The notes under the pieces: generated by a model
Seen by the model: only the letters and a program-made list of their open reading frames with translations
What the model was told of the DNA's origin: nothing
Database searches by the model: none
In this document: positions 1-6,881 of the stretch, one piece after another
Numbering within the stretch: the stretch's first letter is position 1
Layout of the letters: each line of letters begins with the position of its first letter
Origin: CBDCGW01 sp964430745
GTDB taxonomy: Bacteria; Acidobacteriota; UBA890
NCBI GenBank assembly: GCA_964430745.1
Contig: CAYSHI010000332.1
Location: 1 to 11,086, forward strand
Reading direction: 5' to 3'
DNA: 11,086 nt
Made by a program: the position numbers and the translations under genes

Positions 1-11
1 ACCGATGCAGA

Positions 12-131
12 GGGCGCGCGTAGGGCAGCGATGCCCTTGTCGCGTGTACTGCGCGCCATGAGAATCCGGCGAAGCCGCTCCCTTTCCCCGCGCACCTCAC
101 GCGAAAGGGTATCGCTGCCCCTAGCGTGCCC
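12..131. repeat. Long imperfect inverted repeat (120-base hairpin element)
   Basis: Reading inward, 12-19 pairs with 124-131 (one G:T), 21-25 with 119-123, 26-38 with 105-117 (one G:T), 40-46 with 98-104 and 50-55 with 89-94. Unpaired bases are G20, G39 and C118 plus a 3x3 internal loop (47-49 against 95-97). The tip region holds a perfect small hairpin, CGGC-GAA-GCCG at 67-77. No run of T follows either arm, so it is not a classical intrinsic terminator. No IS end, target duplication or integron attC core (GTTRRRY) is visible. It could be a REP/MITE-type palindromic element, a structured RNA or a processing and stability hairpin for the kinase transcript that ends at 268. The remaining bases, 1-11 and 132-267, show no gene I can support. 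The pairing is seen directly; the role is unknown. Confidence 0.7.
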
Positions 132-267
132 GCCCAGCTACCACGTTCCAATCTACCCAAGCTGACCCTACAAACCACCCGCGCCCGCGAATCCCCCCGT
201 CCCCGAGCTTCCGTTCAAACCTGTCGACAACGTGCCTGGAATCAACAGTTGGAAACGGCTGGGTAGG

Positions 268-3165
268 TCAGGAAGGGACACCGAGAATGCGGCGCACCCG
301 TTCGGCGAGATTGCTCGGACTGAACGGCTTTCGTAGGAACATCTCGCTGTCGGGCAGGCCCGCGAGCTGAACGGCGCCGCGATCCGGGTAACCCGACATG
401 AACAGCACCTTGAGCTTCGGGTCGATCTCGTGGAGCTCGGTGTAGAGATCGGTGCCCAGGCCGCCCGGCATGACGATATCGGTCAGCAGAAGATCGATTC
501 CGCCCTCGGAGTTTTCGAACAGAACCCGCGCCTCTGACGGTCGTCCGGCGCTCAGAACGTGGCAGCCGAGCCGCCCGAGCGTGCGTTCGACGATCTCCCG
601 CACGGCCGCTTCGTCCTCCACGAGCAGGACGGTCGAGGTCTCGGAAAACTCCGGGCTGAAATCGTCCGTGTGCTGTCCCGCGGCCACCTCGACGTCCGTC
701 GTCGGCAAATACACCTTGAAGGCGGTTCCGACGCCCGGCTCGCTGTCGACGTGGAGGTGCCCACCGTGCTGCTTGACGATGCCGTAGACCGTCGCGAGCC
801 CCAACCCGGTGCCTTCACCGGCTTCCTTGGTGGTGAAGAACGGCTCGAAGATATGCTCTCGGGTCTCGTCGTCCATGCCGATGCCCGTGTCCGTGATCGA
901 GAGCACGACGTAGTCGCCCGCTTCGATCCCGACGTGGTCCTTTGCGTACTCCGCGTCGAGTGTGGTGTTGGCCGTCCCGATCATCAACCGGCCGCCTTCC
1001 TTCATCGAATCTCGCGCATTGACCGCGAGGTTCATCAGCACCTGCACAAGCTGGCCGGAGTCCGCCATTACCGCGTCGAGATCAGGCGCCCCTCTGAAGT
1101 CCGTCTCGATGTCCTCCGGAATCAGGCGGGCCAGCATCTTCATCGTGCTGCCCACCAGCGTGTTCAGGTTCACGCTCACCTGTTCGAGTTGCTGTCGGCG
1201 CGAGAACGCCAGCAATTGTTGGGTGAGGTCGGCGGCGCGATGAGAAAGCTCGAGGATCTGTTTCAGGTCGCCTCGCTCGCGTTCGTTTCTTCCGTCGCGC
1301 AGGAGTAGCTGAGCGTATCCGGTGATACCCGTGAGCATGTTGTTGAAGTCATGGGCGACGCCACCGGCGAGCTGGCCGATGGCCTCCATCTTCTGCGCCT
1401 GCTGGAGCTGGCTCTCGAGAAGCACCTGCTCGGTGATGTCGCGCTTGGCGGCAACGTGGCTTTGGATGGTGCCGTCATCGCCGCGGATGGGCGTGATGGT
1501 CATTTCCTCCTGATAGAAAGTCCCATCTTTTCGCCGGTTGACGACCCGGCCCTTCCAAACGTCGCCGCCGCGGATGGTGTCCCACATGCGCTCGTAGAAG
1601 ACATCGTCATGGTGACCGCTCTTGAGCAATCGGGGGTTTTCGCCGAGGAGCTCGCGGGACGAGTAACCGGTGATCTGCGTCAGCGCATCGTTGACATATT
1701 CGATAAAGCCGTCGGCGTTCGTGATGACAATGCCTTCGTTGATCTGACCGATCGCGGTGGCCAGCCTTTGCGTCTGCTGCTCGGCCGCCTTGCGCCCGCT
1801 GAGGTCGCGAATGATGGTCGAGTAGTAGGCGATTGCCCCCGCGGCGTCATGATGCGCAACGATCGATTGAGACACCGGCACGGTGGTGCCGTCGAACCGG
1901 CGCAGCATCACCTCGTCGGTCCATGAGCCGTGCCGTTGTGCGATGGAAAGAAGCTCGTCGGCGCCGCGCCCCGCGGTGAACTCGGTGATCAACCGGCCGG
2001 TCGCCTCTTCGCCCTGGCCCAACCCGACGAGGTTGCGGGCGGCGGCGTTCAAATACGTGATGCGTCCTTCCGCATCGGCCATGCCGACCGCGTCGACGGT
2101 CGACTCCAACACGGTCTGAAGACGTTGCCGAGTTTCGGCTGTTCGTCTTCGCTGGGTGACATCCTGGATCGTGAGCAGCAGGCGTCGCTTGTGCTCCATG
2201 TCGATCGGCGTCAGCGTTGTCGCTGCCTCCATCAGCTCCCCGTCGCCGCGGACGAATTGCCAATCGTCGCGCTGCGGTTTGCCCTCGAGGGCCGCGAAGA
2301 TCATCTCGCGCACGACGGCCTCGGAGTTGCGACCGTCGGCTTGCGTCGGCGGCGAGAAATCAACCGGGGTCTTGCCGATGATCTCCTCGCGCGTATACCC
2401 GGCCAGCTCGCAGGCGCGCTGATTCACCTCTTCAAACCTCTCGCCGTCGAGAACGCATTGACCGTCGTGTGAACCCTCGAACAGGGCGTAATAGCGTTCG
2501 CGCTCGAGCGTGACCTCGCGTCTGAAGGTCTCGCCCATGACGAAGATCAGGATGGCGCCGCAAACGATGAGAACGACGCTGAATGCGCCGCCGACGTAGA
2601 CGCCCTGCCACACGGTGGCTCGCATCTCCGCGACGTCCATTTTGGCGACGACCCCGACGCCCAACTCGGGGACCCAGCGATACGCGGCCATCACTTCGAC
2701 GCCGCGATAGTCTCGCGCGGCGACGAAGCCGGATTGCCCGTCGAGGGCACGGCGCATGGGCTCACCATCGTTGGAGCTTCGTGGAGCCGGAACGATGGGG
2801 CCGTCGGATCGATTGCTGCCGATGAAAGCGATGAAGTCGCCGTCGTACCGTCCGACGGTGATCTCGCCGGTCTCGCCGAAGCCGGTCGACGCCCGCAGCT
2901 GCTCGCGGATCCGATCGATAGTGGCCGCGTCGAGATTGCCCTCGCTGATCTCGTCCGGGCTGCCGGGGCGCGATGCTGCTTCGTAGCGTGCGATCGTCGT
3001 GATCAGTCGCGCCTCGACCGACGCGAGATCCTGCAGATCGGAACGCTTTTCCTCGAAGCTCGTGCGATAGAACGACACGGCGACCGACGCCACGGCCACT
3101 GTTGTGACCACGGCGACGACCAGCATGACCATGGCTAGACGTATACGTCCACGCGGCGTTCGCAT
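268..3165 (-). CDS. Membrane-bound multi-PAS hybrid sensor histidine kinase
   Basis: This inner-membrane sensor should autophosphorylate on histidine and pass phosphate to its own receiver, and possibly onward. TM1 is at about residues 10-31. An extracytoplasmic Cache-like sensor follows (32-187), ending in the typical AAYRWVPELGVGVVAKMD pattern, then TM2 (188-210). Three PAS domains lie at about 222-338, 345-455 and 465-580. HisKA carries GGVAHDFNN with phospho-acceptor H605. The ATPase shows an N box with N712/N716, G1 DTGIGM (759-764), F box FEPFFTTK (773-780) and G2 GTGLGL (785-790). The C-terminal receiver (about 845-962) has D851, phospho-acceptor D896, S924 and K946. All catalytic residues are present. 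ATG at 3163-3165 has GGGGA 7 bases upstream. It lies 80 bases downstream of the HD-GYP regulator gene on the same strand, so an operon is likely. The signal sensed cannot be read from the sequence; a PAS cofactor is not evident. Confidence 0.95.
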   Translation of the reverse strand: MRTPRGRIRLAMVMLVVAVVTTVAVASVAVSFYRTSFEEKRSDLQDLASVEARLITTIARYEAASRPGSPDEISEGNLDAATIDRIREQLRASTGFGETGEITVGRYDGDFIAFIGSNRSDGPIVPAPRSSNDGEPMRRALDGQSGFVAARDYRGVEVMAAYRWVPELGVGVVAKMDVAEMRATVWQGVYVGGAFSVVLIVCGAILIFVMGETFRREVTLERERYYALFEGSHDGQCVLDGERFEEVNQRACELAGYTREEIIGKTPVDFSPPTQADGRNSEAVVREMIFAALEGKPQRDDWQFVRGDGELMEAATTLTPIDMEHKRRLLLTIQDVTQRRRTAETRQRLQTVLESTVDAVGMADAEGRITYLNAAARNLVGLGQGEEATGRLITEFTAGRGADELLSIAQRHGSWTDEVMLRRFDGTTVPVSQSIVAHHDAAGAIAYYSTIIRDLSGRKAAEQQTQRLATAIGQINEGIVITNADGFIEYVNDALTQITGYSSRELLGENPRLLKSGHHDDVFYERMWDTIRGGDVWKGRVVNRRKDGTFYQEEMTITPIRGDDGTIQSHVAAKRDITEQVLLESQLQQAQKMEAIGQLAGGVAHDFNNMLTGITGYAQLLLRDGRNERERGDLKQILELSHRAADLTQQLLAFSRRQQLEQVSVNLNTLVGSTMKMLARLIPEDIETDFRGAPDLDAVMADSGQLVQVLMNLAVNARDSMKEGGRLMIGTANTTLDAEYAKDHVGIEAGDYVVLSITDTGIGMDDETREHIFEPFFTTKEAGEGTGLGLATVYGIVKQHGGHLHVDSEPGVGTAFKVYLPTTDVEVAAGQHTDDFSPEFSETSTVLLVEDEAAVREIVERTLGRLGCHVLSAGRPSEARVLFENSEGGIDLLLTDIVMPGGLGTDLYTELHEIDPKLKVLFMSGYPDRGAVQLAGLPDSEMFLRKPFSPSNLAERVRRILGVPS

Positions 3166-3180
3166 GCGGTGGTCCCCGGG

Positions 3181-3196
3181 CCGGCTCGAGAGCCGG
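3181..3196. other. Short hairpin in the HD-GYP/histidine-kinase spacer
   Basis: CCGGCT (3181-3186) and AGCCGG (3191-3196) form a perfect 6-bp stem with a CGAG loop. On the minus strand it lies after the HD-GYP stop codon and just upstream of the GGGGA ribosome-binding site of the histidine kinase. It has no T run, so termination is unlikely. It could tune translation or protect the downstream message. The structure is seen; any role is inference. Confidence 0.4.
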
Positions 3197-3245
3197 ATCG
3201 CTTGCCTTTCCCCTTGATTGTTGCCGCCGAGCGCGCTGCTATGCC

Positions 3246-4316
3246 CTAGAGGGGCTCGTCGGTGATCTGCTCCTTGATATGCCGGAAAGCCGGCAAGACG
3301 TCGATGAAGACGTCGAAGATCTCAGGATCGAAGTGTGTCCCCCGAGCGGTGCGCATCATGTCGAGGGCGGTTTCCTCGTCGAATGCCGGGCGGTAGGCGC
3401 GAACGGACGTCAATGCGTCGAAGACGTCGGCGACAGCCACGATCCGAGCCGGCACCGGGATGTCCTCGAGCGCCAGGCTTCTCGGGTATCCGCTGCCATC
3501 CCACTTCTCGTGGTGCGAGCGGGCGATCTGCTCGGCCATTCGTAACAGCGGGATATCGGAGCCCTCCAGCATGCTGGCGCCGATGGTCGCGTGTTGCTTG
3601 ACGACCTCGAACTCCTCCGGGGTCAGTCGGCCCCCCTTCAGCAGGATGCCGTCGGGAACACCGATCTTGCCGATGTCGTGCATCGGCGCCGCCACCCGAA
3701 TCAGATCGACATCGTCGAGGTGCCAGCCGAGTGCGCGCGCCAGAGCCTCGGCATACATGCCCATTCGCCGGATATGCCCCGTGCTCTCCTCGTCACGGTA
3801 TTCGGCTGCGGCCACGAGGCGCAGCGCGATCTCTTCCTCTCGCCGACGCAGTTCCTCTGTGCGTTTGCGGACCTCTCCCTCGAGGTAGAGACGCTGATCG
3901 AACTCCGCGAGTGAGCGATCCCGCTCGTGGAGCGCCGTGGCCACATTGAGCAGGGCCTCGCGCTCATCGAACGGCTTGAGCAGGTAGCTGTGCGCACCGA
4001 GGTCGATGCAGCGTTGCCCGGCCTCGGGATCGGCGGAGCCGGTCGCCATGATCACGGCGAGGGTCTCGTGGCTCTCCTTGGCAGCCGCGAGCACCTCGAC
4101 GCCCGACATGCCGGGCATCTCGATGTCGAGCAGCATCAGGTCATAGGAATCCGATTCCAGTCGCTCGAGCGCTGCTGCGCCCGAGTCGACGGAGTCGCAA
4201 TCGTGGCCGTCCTCGGTGAGCCAGCGGCTGAGCAACTCACGGATGACTTCTTCGTCGTCGACGATCAGGATCTTTGCCGAGGTGCTCATGCTCGTCGCTT
4301 CGTCTCGTGCATTCAT
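3246..4316 (-). CDS. Response regulator with C-terminal HD-GYP domain (probable c-di-GMP phosphodiesterase)
   Basis: A CheY-like receiver occupies about residues 14-128, with the acidic pocket D20/D21, phospho-acceptor D64, T92 and K114. A helical, charged linker (about 130-165) leads to an HD-GYP domain (about 168-345). This shows H181, the HD pair H213-D214 within HDIGK, H242, the HHEKWDGSGYP segment (268-278) and D297 in VADVFDALT. The metal-binding and GYP residues are all present, so hydrolysis of cyclic-di-GMP is expected from the family. There is no DNA-binding domain, so output should be enzymatic and cytoplasmic. It is first in a likely two-gene operon with the hybrid kinase 80 bases downstream, which may phosphorylate D64. 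Start choice is uncertain: ATG at 4314-4316 gives a 9-residue extension, while ATG at 4287-4289 (MSTSAKILIVDD) gives a typical receiver start. Neither has a strong ribosome-binding site. Confidence 0.93.
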   Translation of the reverse strand: MNARDEATSMSTSAKILIVDDEEVIRELLSRWLTEDGHDCDSVDSGAAALERLESDSYDLMLLDIEMPGMSGVEVLAAAKESHETLAVIMATGSADPEAGQRCIDLGAHSYLLKPFDEREALLNVATALHERDRSLAEFDQRLYLEGEVRKRTEELRRREEEIALRLVAAAEYRDEESTGHIRRMGMYAEALARALGWHLDDVDLIRVAAPMHDIGKIGVPDGILLKGGRLTPEEFEVVKQHATIGASMLEGSDIPLLRMAEQIARSHHEKWDGSGYPRSLALEDIPVPARIVAVADVFDALTSVRAYRPAFDEETALDMMRTARGTHFDPEIFDVFIDVLPAFRHIKEQITDEPL

Positions 4317-4423
4317 GGGTATCGGGCGGGTCTCTCGACGTGTCCGTCACCGAGGACTCGGTGCGGCGGGAGCTCGAGCAGGGGCCGGCGCGGCTTCCCG
4401 GCTTTCAGTGAGAGGCACGCCAA

Positions 4424-4447
4424 GAAAGGCTGCTGACACAGCCTTTT
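4424..4447 (-). terminator. Candidate intrinsic terminator downstream of the GH36 gene
   Basis: AAAGGCTG (4425-4432) and CAGCCTTT (4439-4446) make a perfect 8-bp stem with a 6-base loop, plus one G:T closing pair (4424/4447). Read on the minus strand, the stem runs into TTTCTT, a short broken T tract. On the plus strand it ends CCTTTTCC. It sits about 200 bases past the alpha-galactosidase stop and 100 bases before the HD-GYP start, so it could insulate the two units. The T tract is weak; moderate confidence only. Confidence 0.4.
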
Positions 4448-4483
4448 CCGCTGGCGAAGCTCGTGCATGGCAAACGGCCAGTG

Positions 4484-4519
4484 GTCCCCAGACCGAGTTG
4501 TCCCCACAGCCGGTCCCCA
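4484..4519. repeat. Three short direct repeats, GTCCCCA
   Basis: GTCCCCA occurs at 4484-4490, 4500-4506 and 4513-4519, 16 and 13 bases apart. Short C-rich words recur by chance in such DNA, but three copies within 36 bases of non-coding sequence, upstream of the HD-GYP operon, could be binding sites for a regulator. The spacing is not a clean multiple of a helical turn, which weakens the case. Confidence 0.2.
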
Positions 4520-4584
4520 AACAACCCCGGCTTGCTGCCGTCGGCCCCGCGACGCAAAGACATCAGACGGCACAAGGCAACCGG

Positions 4585-4601
4585 CTCCTGACAGTCAGGA
4601 G
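4585..4601. other. Hairpin just past the alpha-galactosidase stop codon
   Basis: CTCCTGA (4585-4591) and TCAGGAG (4595-4601) form a perfect 7-bp stem with a 3-base loop. It lies about 43 bases past the stop of the minus-strand alpha-galactosidase gene. No T tract follows on either strand, so it is more likely a 3'-end stability hairpin than an independent terminator. It may act together with the stem at 4424-4447. Confidence 0.35.
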
Positions 4602-4643
4602 GCTAACGGCTCGGGGCACTCTTGTGAAGGTCTTTCTTGCAGA

Positions 4644-6590
4644 TTAATCGTGCTGCGACGCCGGCGGCTCCGAGCTTTGCAAAGACAGCAGGCCAGAGGC
4701 CGGCACGTCGAAGCCGTGGGTACCCACACTGACAGAGACGGTACCGGAGTCGACCTCACGGCCGCGCGCGTCGCGTATTACGAAGCGGTAGGCGCCGAGG
4801 TCGAGTGCCGCGTCGACGACGATGCGATCGGACGCCGTGGCGTTGATGACGTCGATGTTGCGAGCGCCGACCGCGGAATCGATGCGGACGACCATGTCCT
4901 GGTAGATCGCGACGATGCGTTTGTCATCGTCGTGTGCCGACACTATCGGATAGTTCGCCATCGGCGATCGAGGAGCGAAGGTGCCGTCGAGAAGCACGTT
5001 GCGGTTGCGGCGCCAGTAGTCGGTCCAGAAAGTCACCATCTCGCGATGATCGGCCGGGATCTCCTCGAGCCGCACGGAAAGCTGCGGCACGGAAAACAGG
5101 ATGTTGAGGATCTGCAGCGCCGCCGCCTCGACGGACTCGTCGTAGTGCCACATGAACATGTCCGAGTGCACCGCGGTGTCGCCGCTCAAGAGGCGGAGGT
5201 CAATCGTGCGCACCCGGTTGTCGACGGCGGCGTTCGGGGAGTCGCCGGCGCGGAACATATTGCCGTACTTGCGCATCAGCGGCCCGATGTAGGGCTGGCG
5301 GAACTCGATCATGATGTCGCCGCGCACCTCGCGCAGGCGGGCCATGATGTCGGTCATCAGCCGGTCGGTTGCCTCGTTGACCGAGGCGTAGTCGCGCCCG
5401 TCAGCGGCCGTGAGCTCGGTGTCGTCGCCGGCGGTGAGAAAGCCGAGGAAGTCGAGCTTGAATCCGTCGACGCCCCAGTCGCGCATGGCCGCACGATATG
5501 TCTCGATGATGTGCTCACGAACCTCCAGGAAGCGCGGGTCGAGGACGTATGCCCCCTGGCCGTTCCAGTAGCGCAGGTACTTGCCTTCGAACTCCGGATA
5601 GACCTGAGAGCGCTCGCCCACCAGCGGCAGCGAATACCACAACAGGATCTTCATGCCGCGCTCGTGCACCGCGTCGACGAAGGCCCTCATTTGGGGGATC
5701 CGCTCCGGCTCCCAATCGCCGGTGAACGCATAGCCACGGTTGCTGTCGAGCGTTTGCCAGCCATCGTCGATGATGATGGCCTCGTAGCCCAGGCCCTTGG
5801 CGATCTCGACCTCGCGTAGAAGGGAGTCGGCGTCGACGCTCTGGTGATAGCTGTACCAGGTGGAGTACATGGGTTGGCGCGCCGGCTCCGGTACCGGCGC
5901 GGGCTCGAATCCGGGGTGCGCGGCCCACCACGACGAAACGTCGCCGAGCGCCTCATAGAAGGGCACGGGTCGTCGATCGAAGCGCACCTCCACGGCGACT
6001 TCGGTGAGCGGCCGATGCGGTTCGGCGAACATCTCGATGGTGCCGTACACGCGGGCGTCTTCCTCGCGCACACCGGCCGTGAGATCCACCGTGTTGAGGG
6101 CGTCCGACACCGCGAAGGTCAGGCGGTTTCCGTCGTCCGCCCCGAACAGCATCATCACCGGCGCGTTGCGAGACAGCATCGAGCTCACCCGGTCCGGGCC
6201 CCAGTCAGGACCGAGCGCCTTGTTGAAGCGAGCCGCGCTGGTCCAGTACCCGTGTACGTCGTGAGCCGGCATCGACCATGTCAATCTCAAGCGGGGTGGC
6301 GCGGCGGGAGCATCGCTGCTGAGGCGAAGCGTGGCAACTTCCACGCCTGCTGTTTCCGTGGACACATCGACAGACAGCGAGAAGCTGCCGAGGTCCCCGG
6401 CGATCTCGATCGGCAGGTCGGTGAGGGTGACCGATGACTGCGGGGTCGTGCCGGCGGTCGGCGCCGTAAGGGCGCGCCGCGCGTTTTCCGGCGTAGTCGC
6501 ACCCGTGAGAGCGGCGAGGGAAAGGACCATCAGAGCGAAAACGGCGACAACGACGAAACGCTTGTTGAAGACGGCGCGAAAACGACTCAT
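4644..6590 (-). CDS. Exported GH36-like alpha-galactosidase (melibiase-type glycoside hydrolase)
   Basis: Expected to release terminal alpha-galactose from oligosaccharides or polysaccharide side chains outside the cytoplasm. Residues 1-31 form a basic N-terminus plus hydrophobic core, a signal peptide or anchor. A beta-rich N-terminal domain (about 50-215) precedes a TIM barrel (about 240-530). The barrel shows YSTWYSYH (242-249), DDGWQ (275-279), KILLWY (314-319) and GFKLDF (376-381). D380 is the predicted nucleophile, and D450 in RAGDSPN the likely acid/base; this 70-residue spacing fits GH36 enzymes. A beta-sandwich tail (about 545-640) completes the fold. ATG at 6588-6590 has AGGGG 7 bases upstream. 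Length is near that of shorter GH36 members. It stands alone between regulatory genes, with no transporter or sugar regulator beside it. Another activity of the same clan (alpha-N-acetylgalactosaminidase, raffinose-synthase-like transferase) cannot be excluded. Confidence 0.85.
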   Translation of the reverse strand: MSRFRAVFNKRFVVVAVFALMVLSLAALTGATTPENARRALTAPTAGTTPQSSVTLTDLPIEIAGDLGSFSLSVDVSTETAGVEVATLRLSSDAPAAPPRLRLTWSMPAHDVHGYWTSAARFNKALGPDWGPDRVSSMLSRNAPVMMLFGADDGNRLTFAVSDALNTVDLTAGVREEDARVYGTIEMFAEPHRPLTEVAVEVRFDRRPVPFYEALGDVSSWWAAHPGFEPAPVPEPARQPMYSTWYSYHQSVDADSLLREVEIAKGLGYEAIIIDDGWQTLDSNRGYAFTGDWEPERIPQMRAFVDAVHERGMKILLWYSLPLVGERSQVYPEFEGKYLRYWNGQGAYVLDPRFLEVREHIIETYRAAMRDWGVDGFKLDFLGFLTAGDDTELTAADGRDYASVNEATDRLMTDIMARLREVRGDIMIEFRQPYIGPLMRKYGNMFRAGDSPNAAVDNRVRTIDLRLLSGDTAVHSDMFMWHYDESVEAAALQILNILFSVPQLSVRLEEIPADHREMVTFWTDYWRRNRNVLLDGTFAPRSPMANYPIVSAHDDDKRIVAIYQDMVVRIDSAVGARNIDVINATASDRIVVDAALDLGAYRFVIRDARGREVDSGTVSVSVGTHGFDVPASGLLSLQSSEPPASQHD

Positions 6591-6591
6591 C

Positions 6592-6828
6592 AGGCAGCCC
6601 CTGGAACCAGTCGGACGCGAGCTGCGGTCGCGTCGGGGTTTTGTAACTTACCGTCGAACTCGAGTCAGGCAGCTCGGTTGGGTCGTCATGTCCTTCTACG
6701 GTGATCGTGCCGGTGTCCGGATCGACGCGAAGCTCTACGCCCAGTGTCGCTTGCCATCCTCCGTCGATCGTCGGCTCGATTTCGACGACAGCTTGCCACG
6801 GATTCGCGGCGGGAGCCCAACACCCCGG
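6592..6828 (-). pseudogene. Coding-like minus-strand frame without a start codon; probable gene remnant
   Basis: Between the kinase stop and the alpha-galactosidase start, one minus-strand frame is open from a TAA at 6829-6831 past 6592, and on into the alpha-galactosidase gene until TGA at 6205-6207. Within the gap it reads like real protein: 79 codons, rich in Val, Asp, Glu, Thr and Gly and poor in Arg. It includes AVVEIEPTIDGGW and GVELRVDPDTGTITVEG, a beta-strand-like pattern. Codon position 2 is A/T-rich and position 3 mostly G/C, as in genes of this window. No ATG, GTG or TTG lies between the TAA and this stretch, so it is probably the decayed end of a gene or has lost its start through a frameshift. 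I do not recognise the family. A chance open frame is the alternative. Confidence 0.35.
6640..6668 (-). promoter_or_regulatory. Candidate sigma-70-type promoter for the alpha-galactosidase gene
   Basis: On the minus strand, CTGACT (6663-6668) and TACAAA (6640-6645) are 17 bases apart. Each matches 4 of 6 positions of the TTGACA/TATAAT consensus. The predicted start would leave roughly 40 bases of leader before the ATG at 6590. Matches this weak occur by chance, and promoters of this lineage are not well known to me. Confidence 0.3.
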
Positions 6829-6881
6829 TTAGCTTTCGCGCGTATGTCGAGGAGAAGGCGCCTTGACGTCGCCGCCGGTCG

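Larger units (their letters stand above)
4317..4643. other. 327-base intergenic spacer, no supported gene
   Basis: This stretch separates the HD-GYP gene from the alpha-galactosidase gene. An open minus-strand frame here ends in an ATGA overlap with the upstream HD-GYP start codon. It is rich in Arg and Pro, contains the terminator-like hairpin and resembles no family I know, so I do not call it. The spacer holds two hairpins and three copies of GTCCCCA, listed separately. It should contain the promoter of the HD-GYP/kinase operon on the minus strand, but I see no convincing -35/-10 pair. Confidence 0.5.

Noticed and set aside
12..131. The long hairpin as an integron attC site or a classical intrinsic terminator
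   Set aside because: No GTTRRRY/RYYYAAC core sites are visible and no T tract follows either arm.
263..271. Inverted repeat GTAGGTCAG (263-271) against CTGACCCTAC (162-171)
   Set aside because: Only nine pairs with a bulge across about 90 bases of loop; expected by chance and overlapping the stop codon of the histidine kinase gene.
559..1308. Plus-strand open frame of 249 codons
   Set aside because: It is antisense to the ATPase and receiver domains of the histidine kinase, which carry all expected motifs; shadow composition.
4313..4573. An 86-codon minus-strand frame ending in an ATGA overlap with the HD-GYP start
   Set aside because: The overlap is attractive, but the translation is Arg/Pro-rich without recognisable features and the terminator-like stem lies inside it. 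ATGA overlaps arise easily by chance.
4467..5819. A 450-codon open frame on the plus strand
   Set aside because: It lies antisense to the alpha-galactosidase, whose DDGWQ and KLD motifs are intact. Its translation is rich in Arg, His, Asp and Val in the way of antisense shadows in GC-rich DNA, and it matches no family I know.
6690..6862. Plus-strand reading starting MSFYGDRAGVRIDAKLYAQ, opposite the start-less minus frame
   Set aside because: It runs on into an Arg-rich tail antisense to the kinase. The minus-strand reading has the better amino-acid and codon-position pattern.
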